Positions 1-8,310 of a stretch of 52,250 bases of DNA are shown here, one piece after another. The DNA lies in NCBI GenBank assembly GCA_009839505.1, contig VXPO01000131.1, forward strand, positions 1 to 52,250, read 5' to 3'. Below the pieces are notes generated by a model, which made no database searches, had not been told where the DNA came from, and saw only the letters and a program-made list of their open reading frames with translations. The stretch is from Gammaproteobacteria bacterium. Lineage in GTDB: Bacteria > Pseudomonadota > Gammaproteobacteria > Pseudomonadales > Azotimanducaceae. How positions within the stretch are numbered: position 1 is the first letter of the stretch; the number at the start of each line of letters is the position of its first letter. Both the position numbers and the translations under genes were made by a program.

Positions 1-82
1 GCGGGGGTTCCCCCTGGGGGGGGGGGGGGGGGGCCCTCCCCCCTGTTTTTTTTTTATTACCCCCCCGGGGCCCCCCCCCCCC
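1..82. other. Low-complexity contig end
   Basis: Runs of G, C and T with almost no mixed sequence, ending where a clean reading frame begins. It encodes nothing recognisable and interrupts the solute-binding protein gene that continues from 83. The likeliest explanation is poor base calling or a misassembled contig end rather than biology. Confidence 0.75.
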
Positions 83-274
83 CGCGTCCTGCTGTGGAAC
101 TTCTACGTCATCCCCGACGGCTACCCGGTGGGACGCAAGCTCGCCTATTGGGATCGTTTCGGCCATCCCCCAATGGGCATCGAGCACATGAACTGGACCG
201 GATTCCCCACGCTGTGGTGGCTCGACCGTGACAAGAGCGCGCGGGTCGACGCCGCGCTCGAGGCGGGAGGCTGA
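83..274 (+). CDS. yejA: C-terminal fragment of YejA-type oligopeptide-binding protein
   Basis: An open frame with no start, cut by the bad contig end, gives about 63 residues and stops 6 bp before the permease gene. The fragment contains LLWNFYVIPDGYP followed by KLAYWDRFG, resembling the C-terminal end of YejA-like periplasmic binding proteins of the SBP_bac_5 family. Such proteins deliver oligopeptides (in E. coli also microcin C) to the YejBEF importer. The assignment rests mainly on the two unmistakable Yej-like permeases directly downstream. Only the last tenth of the protein is visible, so the substrate cannot be inferred. Confidence 0.65.
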   Translation, partial: RVLLWNFYVIPDGYPVGRKLAYWDRFGHPPMGIEHMNWTGFPTLWWLDRDKSARVDAALEAGG

Positions 275-280
275 GCGACC

Positions 281-1369
281 ATGGGATGGTACGTCCTTCG
301 CCGGATCGCGCTCCTCTTCCCGACGCTGGTCGGCATCCTGCTCGTCAACTTCGCCATAATCCAGGCGTCTCCCGGTGGTCCCGTGGATCAAGCCATCGCG
401 CGAATCCAGGGCGAGGGCGTCACCGCGACCGCGGCGATCGCCGGCGGTGGGGGCGGCGGCACCCTGGACGCCGGCGCGCCGAGCAGTAGCTACGAGTTCG
501 CCAGAGGCATCGATCCGGATCTCATCAAGGAACTCGAAGAACAGTTCGGCTTCGACAAGCCGGCGCACATCCGCTTCCTCAAGATGCTCGGCGACTACTT
601 CACGTTCGACTTCGGCGACAGTTTCTACCAGGACGTGCCCGTGGTGGATCTGGTGGTCGAACGGCTTCCGGTGTCGCTGTCCCTGGGCGGTTCGACCCTG
701 CTGATCGTCTACCTGGTCTCGCTGCCGCTCGGCATTCGCAAGGCGGTCCGCGACGGCACGCCGTTCGATGTCTTCACCAGTATGCTGATCCTGGTCGGCT
801 ACGCCATCCCGGCCTTCGTCCTGGCCATGCTGTTGATCATCGTGTTCTGCGGCGGCGAGTTCTTCGACTGGTTCCCGTTGCGCGGACTGATTTCGGAGAA
901 CTACCCGGAACTCAGCCTCTGGGAGCAGGCCAAGGACCGCGTGTGGCACCTCGCCATGCCGGTGGCGGCGATGGCGGCGGGCAGTTTCGCGACGCTGACC
1001 ATGCTGACCAAGAACTCGTTCCTCGACGAGATCGGCAAGCAGTACGTGCTCACCGCCCAGGCCAAGGGATTGGCTTCCCGACGCGTCCTCTACGGCCACG
1101 TGTTCCGCAACGCGATGCTGATCGTCATCGCCGGATTCCCGGCGGCGCTGCTCGGAATACTGTTCACCGGCGGGATTCTCATCGAGGTCATCTTCTCGCT
1201 GAAAGGCATCGGGCTGTTGGGCTTCGAGGCCGTGATGACGCGCGACTATCCCATCGTCTTCGGCACGCTGTTCGTGTTCACGCTGATCGGACTGGTGGCG
1301 CAGTTGATCGCCGACATCACCTACACGCTGGTCGATCCGAGAATCGACTTCGAGACCCGGGAAACATGA
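281..1369 (+). CDS. yejB: YejB-type peptide ABC transporter permease
   Basis: A 362-residue inner-membrane permease, close to the 364 residues of E. coli YejB. The N-terminus MGWYVLRRIALLFPTLVGI forms the first membrane span and is followed by the family-typical INF..Q..PGGPVDQAIA region. A periplasmic segment and about five further spans follow. The cytoplasmic EAA loop that docks on the ATPase is visible as AKGLASRRVLYGHVFRNAM near residues 264-283. A Gly-rich stretch (residues about 57-61) lies in the first periplasmic loop. The ATG overlaps nothing upstream, while the stop overlaps the next start as ATGA, indicating translational coupling. It probably imports oligopeptides with YejE and an ATPase not present in the window. 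Confidence 0.93.
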   Translation: MGWYVLRRIALLFPTLVGILLVNFAIIQASPGGPVDQAIARIQGEGVTATAAIAGGGGGGTLDAGAPSSSYEFARGIDPDLIKELEEQFGFDKPAHIRFLKMLGDYFTFDFGDSFYQDVPVVDLVVERLPVSLSLGGSTLLIVYLVSLPLGIRKAVRDGTPFDVFTSMLILVGYAIPAFVLAMLLIIVFCGGEFFDWFPLRGLISENYPELSLWEQAKDRVWHLAMPVAAMAAGSFATLTMLTKNSFLDEIGKQYVLTAQAKGLASRRVLYGHVFRNAMLIVIAGFPAALLGILFTGGILIEVIFSLKGIGLLGFEAVMTRDYPIVFGTLFVFTLIGLVAQLIADITYTLVDPRIDFETRET

Positions 1370-2433
1370 GCCTGTCTTCCCGCGTGAGTCCCCTGACGCG
1401 GCGCCGTTGGGCCAACTTCCGCGCCAACAAGCGGGGCTACTGGTCGTTCTGCCTGTTCCTGGTCCTGTTCGGCGTCACGCTGTTCGCCGAACTCATCGCC
1501 AACGACAAGCCTCTGGTCATCCGCTACCAGGACCAGTTCTACTTCCCCTTGGTCGCGACCTACGCGGAGACCGAGTTCGGCGGCGAATTCCAGGTCGAGG
1601 CGGACTACAAGGAGAGGGTCGTCCAGAATCTCATCACCGATGCCGGCGGCTGGATGATCTGGCCACCGATCCGTTTCCGCTACGACACCATCGACTACGA
1701 CATCCCCGGTCCGGCGCCGTACCCGCCGTCGAAAGAGCACTGGCTCGGTACGGACACCGTCGGCAAGGACGTGCTCGCTTCGCTGATCTACGGGGTGCGG
1801 CTGTCGTTCCTGTTCGGCCTCGTCCTGACCTTGCTGAGTTCGGTGATCGGCGTGTGCGCCGGCGGCGTGCAGGGCTACTTCGGCGGCAAGGTTGATCTCA
1901 TCGCCCAGCGGTTCGTCGAAATCTGGGCGGGCCTGCCGGCACTGTTCATCCTGATCATCCTGGCGAGCATCGTCGAATCGAACGTGTACTGGCTGCTCGG
2001 GCTGCTCGTCGCCTTCGGCTGGATGGCGCTCGTTGGCGTTGTCCGCGCGGAATTCCTGCGGGCGAGGAACTTCCAGTACATCTCGGCGGCACGGGCGCTC
2101 GGTGTCGGCGACGTCCGGATCATGTTGAGGCACGTGCTGCCGAACGCGATGGTCGCGACCATCACCTTCCTGCCGTTCATCCTGACGGGATCGGTCACCG
2201 TGCTCACCTCGCTGGACTTCCTGGGCTTCGGACTGCCTTCGGAGTCGCCATCGCTCGGACGCCTACTGGCCCAGGGCCGCGCCAACAGCATCCACGCCCC
2301 GTGGCTCGGCCTGACAACGTTCCTGACCATGGCGGTCATGCTGACGCTGCTGATCTTCACCGGCGAAGCCGCCCGCGACGCCTTCGATCCCCGGAAGGAT
2401 CCCGGCGCGGGGCCGACCCGACGTCACATTTAG
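1366..2433 (+). CDS. yejE: YejE-type peptide ABC transporter permease
   Basis: A 355-residue permease that starts at the ATG inside the ATGA overlap with yejB. The longer open frame upstream is a shadow of yejB. Family hallmarks are RRRWANFRANKRGYWSFCLF at the start, ELIANDKPL after the first span, a long periplasmic region with WLGTDTVGKDVLA, and an EAA loop ARALGVGDVRIMLRHVLPNA. The C-terminus GEAARDAFDPRKD matches the YejE ending. It pairs with YejB to form the membrane channel of a peptide importer. The ATPase YejF is not found downstream: the next gene is an SDR 107 bp away, so the ATPase must lie elsewhere or upstream of the window. Confidence 0.93.
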   Translation: MSLSSRVSPLTRRRWANFRANKRGYWSFCLFLVLFGVTLFAELIANDKPLVIRYQDQFYFPLVATYAETEFGGEFQVEADYKERVVQNLITDAGGWMIWPPIRFRYDTIDYDIPGPAPYPPSKEHWLGTDTVGKDVLASLIYGVRLSFLFGLVLTLLSSVIGVCAGGVQGYFGGKVDLIAQRFVEIWAGLPALFILIILASIVESNVYWLLGLLVAFGWMALVGVVRAEFLRARNFQYISAARALGVGDVRIMLRHVLPNAMVATITFLPFILTGSVTVLTSLDFLGFGLPSESPSLGRLLAQGRANSIHAPWLGLTTFLTMAVMLTLLIFTGEAARDAFDPRKDPGAGPTRRHI

Positions 2434-2540
2434 CAGCGCAGCGTACGGATGACCCGCTGCGCATGCCTCCGGTTGGCTTGTAATGGAAAGGCGGGATGGT
2501 TTGAAATAGCCCGCTTCGCGTTCAAGCAGGAATCAACCAT

Positions 2541-3425
2541 ATGAGCGACTTCGAGGACAAGGTCGTCATCGTCACCGGTGCCGGCAACGGCTTGGGGCGC
2601 AGCCATGCACTGGCGTTCGCGCAGCGTGGGGCCAAGGTGGTGGTCAACGACCTGGGCGGTTCGGTGCATGGCGAGGGCGCATCCGACGCGGCCGATGCGG
2701 TCGTCGAGGAGATCAAGGCAGCCGGCGGCAGTGCCGTTGCCAACAAGGCCTCGGTATCCGACCGGGACGGTGCCAAGAGCATCGTGGACGATGCGCTGGC
2801 GGCCTTCGGGACGGTCGACATCGTCGTCAACAACGCCGGCATCCTGCGCGACAAGTCGTTCAAAAACATGACCCTGGACGAGTTCGATCTCGTCATCGAC
2901 GTGCACTTGCGAGGTTCCGCCTACGTCACCAAGTTCGCCTGGCCGATCATGTACGACAAGAACTGGGGCCGTGTGGTGTTGACGAGTTCCACCTCCGGAA
3001 TCTTCGGCAACTTCGGCCAGGCCAACTACGGTGCGGCGAAGATGGCGATGCTCGGGCTGATGAACGTGCTGGCCATCGAGGGCGCGACGCACAACGTACG
3101 GGTCAACTGTCTCGCCCCGGGAGCGGCGACGCGGATGACGGCCAGCGTACCGGGGTCCACCCTCGACATGTCGAACCCGCCGCCGCAGATGAGCCCGTCA
3201 CTGGTGACGCCCGCGGTGCTCTACATGTGCAGCGAGGATGCGCCCTCCGCACAGACCATTCACGCTGCCGGCGGTAGGTTCTCGCGGTCCCAGACGTTCA
3301 CCAACCAGGGAGTGTCGCTGGGTCTCGAGGCGGACTACGAGGATCTCACCGACGAGGTCGCCAAGGTGGTGGACATGTCCGCCGCGACGCCCTTCGATCC
3401 GCTAGCGCGCCGTCGCCGCGGTTGA
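2541..3425 (+). CDS. SDR oxidoreductase, 3-hydroxyacyl-CoA dehydrogenase (HSD17B4-like)
   Basis: A 294-residue short-chain dehydrogenase. The cofactor motif TGAGNGLG is near residue 12, followed by VVVNDLGG, the NNAG motif near residue 97, the catalytic Ser in TSSTSG and the YGAAK active-site pair. The VNDLGGSVHGEG stretch and the spacing resemble the N-terminal (3R)-hydroxyacyl-CoA dehydrogenase domain of multifunctional enzyme type 2 (17-beta-HSD type 4). I therefore infer a role in side-chain or fatty acyl-CoA beta-oxidation. It stands alone, 107 bp after the peptide permeases and convergent with the next gene, so it probably has its own promoter. Substrate specificity cannot be read from sequence alone. 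Confidence 0.88.
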   Translation: MSDFEDKVVIVTGAGNGLGRSHALAFAQRGAKVVVNDLGGSVHGEGASDAADAVVEEIKAAGGSAVANKASVSDRDGAKSIVDDALAAFGTVDIVVNNAGILRDKSFKNMTLDEFDLVIDVHLRGSAYVTKFAWPIMYDKNWGRVVLTSSTSGIFGNFGQANYGAAKMAMLGLMNVLAIEGATHNVRVNCLAPGAATRMTASVPGSTLDMSNPPPQMSPSLVTPAVLYMCSEDAPSAQTIHAAGGRFSRSQTFTNQGVSLGLEADYEDLTDEVAKVVDMSAATPFDPLARRRRG

Positions 3426-3456
3426 CGCTCCGAAAGCTTTGAACAAGCCGTAGGGT

Positions 3457-3556
3457 CGAAGACGGGCGACCACCATGGTCGACGGCGTGGCTGGGCCGGA
3501 GGCGAACCCCGGCGCACAGCGAAGCGAAGCGCCGGGGACGGCTTTGGGGCGCTACG
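3457..3556. repeat. Dispersed intergenic repeat, copy 1
   Basis: Between convergent genes. Bases 3484-3556 reappear in reverse complement, with few differences, at about 52111-52187 at the other end of the window. The preceding 17 bases (3457-3473) match in reverse complement a stretch at the left arm of the inverted-repeat element at 29073-29261. It is therefore a mosaic of two dispersed repeat families. It slightly overlaps the 3-prime end of the minus-strand phosphotransferase gene. Confidence 0.75.
3507..3537. terminator. Strong hairpin between convergent genes
   Basis: A perfect 9-bp stem, CCCCGGCGC pairing with GCGCCGGGG around a 13-base loop, lies between an SDR stop and a converging phosphotransferase stop. 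It has no U-run on either side, so it is not a classical intrinsic terminator. The position suggests a bidirectional transcript end or a repeat-encoded structure. The copy at 52132-52162 keeps the stem with changed bases. Confidence 0.5.
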
Positions 3557-4946
3557 GGAGACCGGAGTAGCCCGGCTGGTCGATCGCGGCTTCGTCCGCC
3601 ACGGTCTGGCGCAGATGCGCGATTAGCTCGGGATGTTCGAGGTCCAGCGAGCCGTCGCGCAGCGCCCCGACCAACTGCCAGCGCAACTTGTCGAGTTCGC
3701 CGTCGCTGTCGAGCATCGAGCGTAGCCGGAGGAGTTCGCGCCGGCGCATCGTGCCGCCCAGCGCCCCGTCGCGTTGCACGATGCCGATGGAGTTCGCCGC
3801 GACCCGTGCGAGAAACCGCGTGCGTCCCCCGGTTTCGGCGACGACGTCCTCGCGGAGAAAGTCGGCGACGCTCCCGAGGAGTTCGTCTAGCCGGGGCATG
3901 TCGGCGTCCGCGCGGGGTTCCTCGACCAAGGGCGTCACCGGACCGGGAATGATCAGATTGACGCAGTCGATCAAGCCTTCGGAACAGCGACGCCCGATCG
4001 CCGGCCGCTCCACCGTGCGGTCGGGCCCGGTGCGGTAGTGATGCGCCATGTAGAGCGTCGTCACCGCCCACCAGAACGAACCGAAGACTTGCCAAAAGCG
4101 GACATGCTCGGGATCCGGCACGGCGCCCGCAACCGATGCGTAGCCTTCGATCAAGTCCTCGTAGCGACCGAAGCCGCCGACGGGAAGGTCGGGTTGCCCG
4201 AAGCGCCAGGAGTTCACACAGATCCAGCCCAGGTCGCGCAGCGGATCGCCGATGTTGCTGAACTCCCAGTCGAGGACACCGGTGATTCCCCGGTCCGGAT
4301 CGAGAATGAAGTTGCCGTTGCGGAAGTCGTTGTGCACGAGCGTCGTTTCGTGGCGCGTCGGCAGGCGCTCGAGCAGCCAGCGCGCGGTGTAGTCGACCAT
4401 GGGTTTTGGCGTCTCGAACCGCTTGTAGCGTTCCCACGTCTGCCTGACGAGATCCTCCGGCGACTCCCGCGGCAGCCGGTCGCTTAAGCCCACCGCATCG
4501 ACGTCGATCGCGTGGATCCGAGCCAGGATCTCGCCGCACTGGCGCGCTAGGGAGGGCCGGACCCGGTCGAACGCGGAAGACCGAGCGATCCGCGAGCCGA
4601 GCGTCTCGCCCGGGAGCCACTGCATCAGGAATCCCTCGCCGAGACCGTCGGCCTCGGTCAGTACGTAGTGGACCTCGGGTTCGGGGACACCCACATCCCG
4701 GGCAGCGGTGATCAACATCGCCTCGGTGGCCGATCCGACGGTGTGGAAGTCGCTCGCGGGGATGCGCACGCCCCCCGGCTGCCGGCGTAGGCACAGCAGC
4801 CGTTCACCACCCCCCGTGGAGATCACGAGCCGGTAGGTTTCCTGGCTGGCACCGGCCGACAGCCGTTCGACCGAGACGAGTCCCGTGCAATCGGAGATCT
4901 CGCGGGCTACGACGTCCGCAAGAGCCTTGTCGAACTCGGTGGTCAT
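3552..4946 (-). CDS. Phosphotransferase (APH family) with C-terminal DUF6285-like domain
   Basis: A 464-residue protein starting at MTTEFDKAL, 10 bp after the monooxygenase stop. The upstream in-frame extension lies inside that gene. The N-terminal two thirds is an aminoglycoside-phosphotransferase-fold kinase, seen in LVHNDFRNGNF (catalytic loop, about residue 200) and GVLDWEFSNIGDP (metal site). It is of the ACAD10/11-associated type that phosphorylates hydroxyacyl substrates in 4-hydroxy-acid catabolism. The last ~115 residues (from about PRLDELLGSVADFL) resemble the DUF6285 family, which I recall mostly as a separate small gene next to such kinases. Here the two look fused. Coupling to a Baeyer-Villiger enzyme suggests processing of an oxygenated ketone or lactone product. 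Confidence 0.82.
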   Translation of the reverse strand: MTTEFDKALADVVAREISDCTGLVSVERLSAGASQETYRLVISTGGGERLLCLRRQPGGVRIPASDFHTVGSATEAMLITAARDVGVPEPEVHYVLTEADGLGEGFLMQWLPGETLGSRIARSSAFDRVRPSLARQCGEILARIHAIDVDAVGLSDRLPRESPEDLVRQTWERYKRFETPKPMVDYTARWLLERLPTRHETTLVHNDFRNGNFILDPDRGITGVLDWEFSNIGDPLRDLGWICVNSWRFGQPDLPVGGFGRYEDLIEGYASVAGAVPDPEHVRFWQVFGSFWWAVTTLYMAHHYRTGPDRTVERPAIGRRCSEGLIDCVNLIIPGPVTPLVEEPRADADMPRLDELLGSVADFLREDVVAETGGRTRFLARVAANSIGIVQRDGALGGTMRRRELLRLRSMLDSDGELDKLRWQLVGALRDGSLDLEHPELIAHLRQTVADEAAIDQPGYSGLP

Positions 4947-4956
4947 ACCGCAGGAC

Positions 4957-6912
4957 TTAGGTGAAGGTGTAGTCCTCCGGGTCTGGTGCCCGTGTCTGCT
5001 TCCAGAAGTCGAGCAGCGTGAAGGGCCAATTCTGCGTGACGCGACCGTGCTGGTTCTTGTACCAGCTTCGAACGTCGGGCGAGCCCCACGCCATCCCCAG
5101 GTTGCCGGCGTCGATCCTCTCGTTGTAGGCGTCGTGGATGTCCTGCCTGCAGTCCATGGCGGCGGGGAGCAGGTCCCCATCTTCGGCAACGGAGCGTTCG
5201 ATCAGGAGTTTCAGGCAACCCATGATGTAGCGAACCTCGCATTCCGAGAAGAACACGATGCTGCCGTTGACGACGATGTTGGTGTTCGGGCCGTAGCAGC
5301 AGAACAGGTTCGGATAGTCCGGCATCACAATGCCGAGGTAGGCGCGCGGATCGGCGCCCCAGTGCTCGCGAAGTTCGACGCCGCTCTTGCCGTAGAGCTT
5401 CATGGGGAACAGCAGCCGGCTGGCGTGGAACCCGGTGCCGTAGATGATCACATCGGCGTCGACGTGCCGACCGGACTTGGTCTCGACACCCTCCGGCACA
5501 ATGCGGGCGATGGGATCCGTGACCAGTTCCACGTTGTCCCGTTTGAGCGCCCGGAACCAGTGTCCGTTGTCGATGAGCATCCGCTTGCCGGCGGGCGGAT
5601 AACCGGGAAGGCACTTGGCGAAGAGTTCCGGATCGTCACCGACCATGCGCTCGACGTTTGCCGTCAGCATCGCCCGTAGCCGGTCATTGGCCTCGCTCAC
5701 CGACCGCTCGCCATTCGCCGCACCATCGGCATGGCCGTCCCAATCCGGATCCCGCCGGACCATGGACAGCAGACCTTCGCCGGTGGTCCAGAACATCCAG
5801 AACCGGTACCACTTGCCGTAGAACGGAACTTCGTTCAACAGCCAGTGCTTGGCGTCGGAGATCGGCGCGTGGTAGTCGGGGCGCTGGGACACCCAGGGCG
5901 GTGTGCGCTGGAACACGGTCACCCGGGCGGCGACCTTGGCGATCTCGGGGACGGTTTGGAACGCGCTCGCACCGGTGCCGATCACAACGATGCGTTTGCC
6001 CTCGAGATCGTGTTCGGCTTGCCATTGCGCGGTGTGGAAGGCGGGACCGCGGAAGCTGTCACGTCCGTCGATTTCGGGCAGCTTGGGGCGGTTGAGCTGC
6101 CCCACCGCGCTGATGATCGCATTGACGGTGAGCGTCGACTCCCCGTCGGGGCCGCGGACCTTGACCTGCCACTCGCCGGAACTTCGGTAGTGCGCTTCCA
6201 GGACTTCCGTACCCAAACGTACCTTGTCGTGGATCCCGTGTTCCGTTGCGATCCGCTCGAAGTAGGCTCTGAGAACCCGTTGGGGCGAGAAGTGCTGAGG
6301 CCAGTCCTCCGGCGCGAAGGAATAGGAGTAGGTATGGTTCGGCGAGTCCACCCGGCAACCGGGATAGCGGTTCTCGAACCAGGTGCCTCCAACCCCCGCG
6401 TTCTTGTCGACGACGGTGAAGCCCACGCCGGCCTGCTTCAAGCGGATGGCGGCCAGGATGCCTGACATGCCGGCGCCGATCACGAGGACGTGGAAGTCGC
6501 GCCGGGCGTCGCATGGAAGGTCGTCCAGGGACACGCGATACGGATCCTCGTCGAAGATCTTGAGTTCGGACATCAGGAAATCGCCGTAGGCATCGTCGAG
6601 TTCGACACCCGTGATGAAGTCCACCATCTCCTTGACCAGCTCCGGACGCGGTGCGGGAAGGTCCGGGAAGCCGGCGTCCCGATGTGCCTTGAGGGCATCT
6701 AGCGCTCGCCGTCGTATCTGCGTTTGTTGTTCTGGAGAGATCCCGCCTTGGGGGTCGCCGAACAACTGACTGGTGGGTTTCTCCTCGCCGCGCAGCAAGG
6801 ACTCATCGCCCGTCAAGTGCACCAGCGCGGTGATGAGCGATGGGACATGGGCTTCGGCGAGCGCGGCCTCCATGGCCTCGTCGGTCCAGGCGTGTCGTTC
6901 GGGGGAGGTCAA
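4957..6912 (-). CDS. Baeyer-Villiger monooxygenase (flavin-containing, HAPMO-like)
   Basis: A 651-residue flavoprotein. The FAD Rossmann motif GAGMSG is at about 146-151, GGTWFENRYPG at 175-185, the Baeyer-Villiger fingerprint FRGPAFHTAQW at 287-297, and a second NADPH-binding GTGASA at 312-317. The ~135-residue N-terminal extension before the FAD motif and the overall length match the 4-hydroxyacetophenone monooxygenase type rather than the ~540-residue cyclohexanone type. The enzyme uses NADPH and O2 to insert oxygen next to a carbonyl, making an ester or lactone. It is the first gene of a two-gene minus-strand unit with the phosphotransferase. The substrate is unknown. Confidence 0.92.
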   Translation of the reverse strand: MTSPERHAWTDEAMEAALAEAHVPSLITALVHLTGDESLLRGEEKPTSQLFGDPQGGISPEQQTQIRRRALDALKAHRDAGFPDLPAPRPELVKEMVDFITGVELDDAYGDFLMSELKIFDEDPYRVSLDDLPCDARRDFHVLVIGAGMSGILAAIRLKQAGVGFTVVDKNAGVGGTWFENRYPGCRVDSPNHTYSYSFAPEDWPQHFSPQRVLRAYFERIATEHGIHDKVRLGTEVLEAHYRSSGEWQVKVRGPDGESTLTVNAIISAVGQLNRPKLPEIDGRDSFRGPAFHTAQWQAEHDLEGKRIVVIGTGASAFQTVPEIAKVAARVTVFQRTPPWVSQRPDYHAPISDAKHWLLNEVPFYGKWYRFWMFWTTGEGLLSMVRRDPDWDGHADGAANGERSVSEANDRLRAMLTANVERMVGDDPELFAKCLPGYPPAGKRMLIDNGHWFRALKRDNVELVTDPIARIVPEGVETKSGRHVDADVIIYGTGFHASRLLFPMKLYGKSGVELREHWGADPRAYLGIVMPDYPNLFCCYGPNTNIVVNGSIVFFSECEVRYIMGCLKLLIERSVAEDGDLLPAAMDCRQDIHDAYNERIDAGNLGMAWGSPDVRSWYKNQHGRVTQNWPFTLLDFWKQTRAPDPEDYTFT

Positions 6913-7000
6913 TTGGACTCCAATGCAGCGCGTGGCCGGAAGATGCTAACCAATCCGTCCGGCTCCAGTCATCACACGCCGACGTGCTACTCTGCTCCAA

Positions 7001-7120
7001 ATGACAGACAAGACGCTCCGCCGTTGTATCGCCGCAACAGTCGCTGTCTCGGTCGTCATGGTGATCTACAACGGCTACAGGCTAGGTGCCGAGTATGTGC
7101 TCACGGCCCTAGGGTGGTAG
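7001..7120 (+). CDS. Possible 39-residue single-span membrane protein
   Basis: A short frame from ATG to TAG encodes MTDKTLRRC, then a hydrophobic stretch (about residues 10-22, IAATVAVSVVMVI) and a short tail ending in LTALGW. The layout, a basic N-terminus then one membrane span, is typical of tiny inner-membrane proteins. No convincing ribosome binding site precedes it. It is divergent from the monooxygenase gene. I do not recognise a family and it may be a chance frame. Confidence 0.3.
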   Translation: MTDKTLRRCIAATVAVSVVMVIYNGYRLGAEYVLTALGW

Positions 7121-7406
7121 AACTCCCCCGGGACTGGTCGCTTCTTAGCGCGCGGCAGGTGTTTGGTTTGGGAGCCGCCGCTCGGGGTCGCAGTGGCGGC
7201 TGCCGGCTCGGGCGACATCGCGTTTTATCTCTCGTGATCTCTTAGTGCTCTAGCGGTCCAAGTCTCGAACGCTCCAGGGCGCGTGTAGGCAAGCGCTTAC
7301 AGCCGCATGCGTCGCATTCCCACCTGATCCGAGGTTGCCGTCCGCTGTTCGGGTGGCCTTCCGCAATGCGACTGTTGGCTCTAGACCCTGTGCCCTTGGA
7401 GTTCCT
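7121..7406. other. Non-coding stretch before the ligase gene
   Basis: No convincing gene. It holds a 7-bp inverted repeat, AGCCGCC at 7173-7179 with GGCGGCT at 7195-7201, and the palindrome AAGCGCTT near 7286. The ligase ribosome binding site (GGAG, about 7398-7401) lies at its end. A promoter for the ligase is expected here, but I cannot point to clear -35 and -10 boxes. Confidence 0.4.
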
Positions 7407-8264
7407 ATGAGATGCGTCTCTCACTACCTGAGATTCCTCGTCATCGCCTTCTTGGCGTCCGGCCCCCAGACCCTGGTGGCGACCGAGATCGAGCCGCCCG
7501 CACTGTCGTTGGCCAACTCCTATCGGAACGACATCGATCTGGCCGATTACTGGGTGAGCGAGAAGCTGGACGGCGTGCGGGCATTCTGGGACGGCGAGGC
7601 GCTGGTTTCGCGACGCGGCAACCGGTTCGTCGCACCGGCATGGTTCGTCGGCGGATTCCCAGGGGTTCCGCTCGACGGCGAACTGTGGATGGGCCGGGGC
7701 ACGTTCGAAACACTCTCGGGCATCGTCCGCCGTCACGTCCCGGAGGACGACCCGTGGCGGAACATCCGCTACATGGTGTTCGACCTGCCGGCGCATCCCG
7801 GGGTTTTCGACGAGCGTCTTGCCCGCATGAAGGAACTGCTTGCCGGACTCGACCCCTTGCGGATTGCGCCGGTCGATCAGTTTCGGGTCGGTGATCTCGA
7901 CGAACTGACGGCGCTACTGAACCACGTCGTCGACCAAGGCGGCGAGGGCCTCATGCTGCGCCGCGGAGGATCGCGCTACCTGGCGGGCCGTTCCGACGAC
8001 CTGTTGAAGTTGAAGACGCACCAGGATGCCGAAGCCGTCGTCGTCGCCCATCTCCCAGGCAAGGGAAAGTACACCGGCATGATGGGCTCGCTATTGGTCG
8101 AAATGCCCGACGGTCGTCGGTTCAGGCTGGGCACCGGCTTCTCCGACGAAACGCGCCGCTCGCCGCCGCCCATCGGGGCGACGGTCACGTACAAGTACCA
8201 CGGCAAGACCGGTAGCGGACTTCCGCGTTTCGCGAGCTTCCTGCGGGTCCGGCGGGAGCTATGA
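7407..8264 (+). CDS. Exported minimal ATP-dependent DNA ligase (LigE-like)
   Basis: A 285-residue protein if started at MRCVSHYLRF, chosen because GGAG sits 6 bp upstream and because the first ~25 residues then form a clean signal peptide (LVIAFLASGPQTLVA). The ligase core follows: motif I SEKLDGVRAFW with nucleotidyl Lys53, motif III YMVFDLPA (~122-129), motif IV EGLMLRR (~180-186) and motif V LLKLKT (~199-204). A small OB-fold domain ends the protein. This matches the minimal bacterial ATP-dependent ligases of the Lig E type, which seal nicked DNA and carry export signals. A role in joining extracellular or incoming DNA is inference from that family. It has no DNA-repair neighbours such as Ku. 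Confidence 0.87.
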   Translation: MRCVSHYLRFLVIAFLASGPQTLVATEIEPPALSLANSYRNDIDLADYWVSEKLDGVRAFWDGEALVSRRGNRFVAPAWFVGGFPGVPLDGELWMGRGTFETLSGIVRRHVPEDDPWRNIRYMVFDLPAHPGVFDERLARMKELLAGLDPLRIAPVDQFRVGDLDELTALLNHVVDQGGEGLMLRRGGSRYLAGRSDDLLKLKTHQDAEAVVVAHLPGKGKYTGMMGSLLVEMPDGRRFRLGTGFSDETRRSPPPIGATVTYKYHGKTGSGLPRFASFLRVRREL

Positions 8265-8310
8265 CGGATCGGTTGAACATGACGTTGTCTCGCCCTGCGG
8301 GAGGCCGACC

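Noticed and set aside
1-82. Biological G-tract or quadruplex element
   Set aside because: Mixed long homopolymers at the very contig end are more simply explained by poor sequence.
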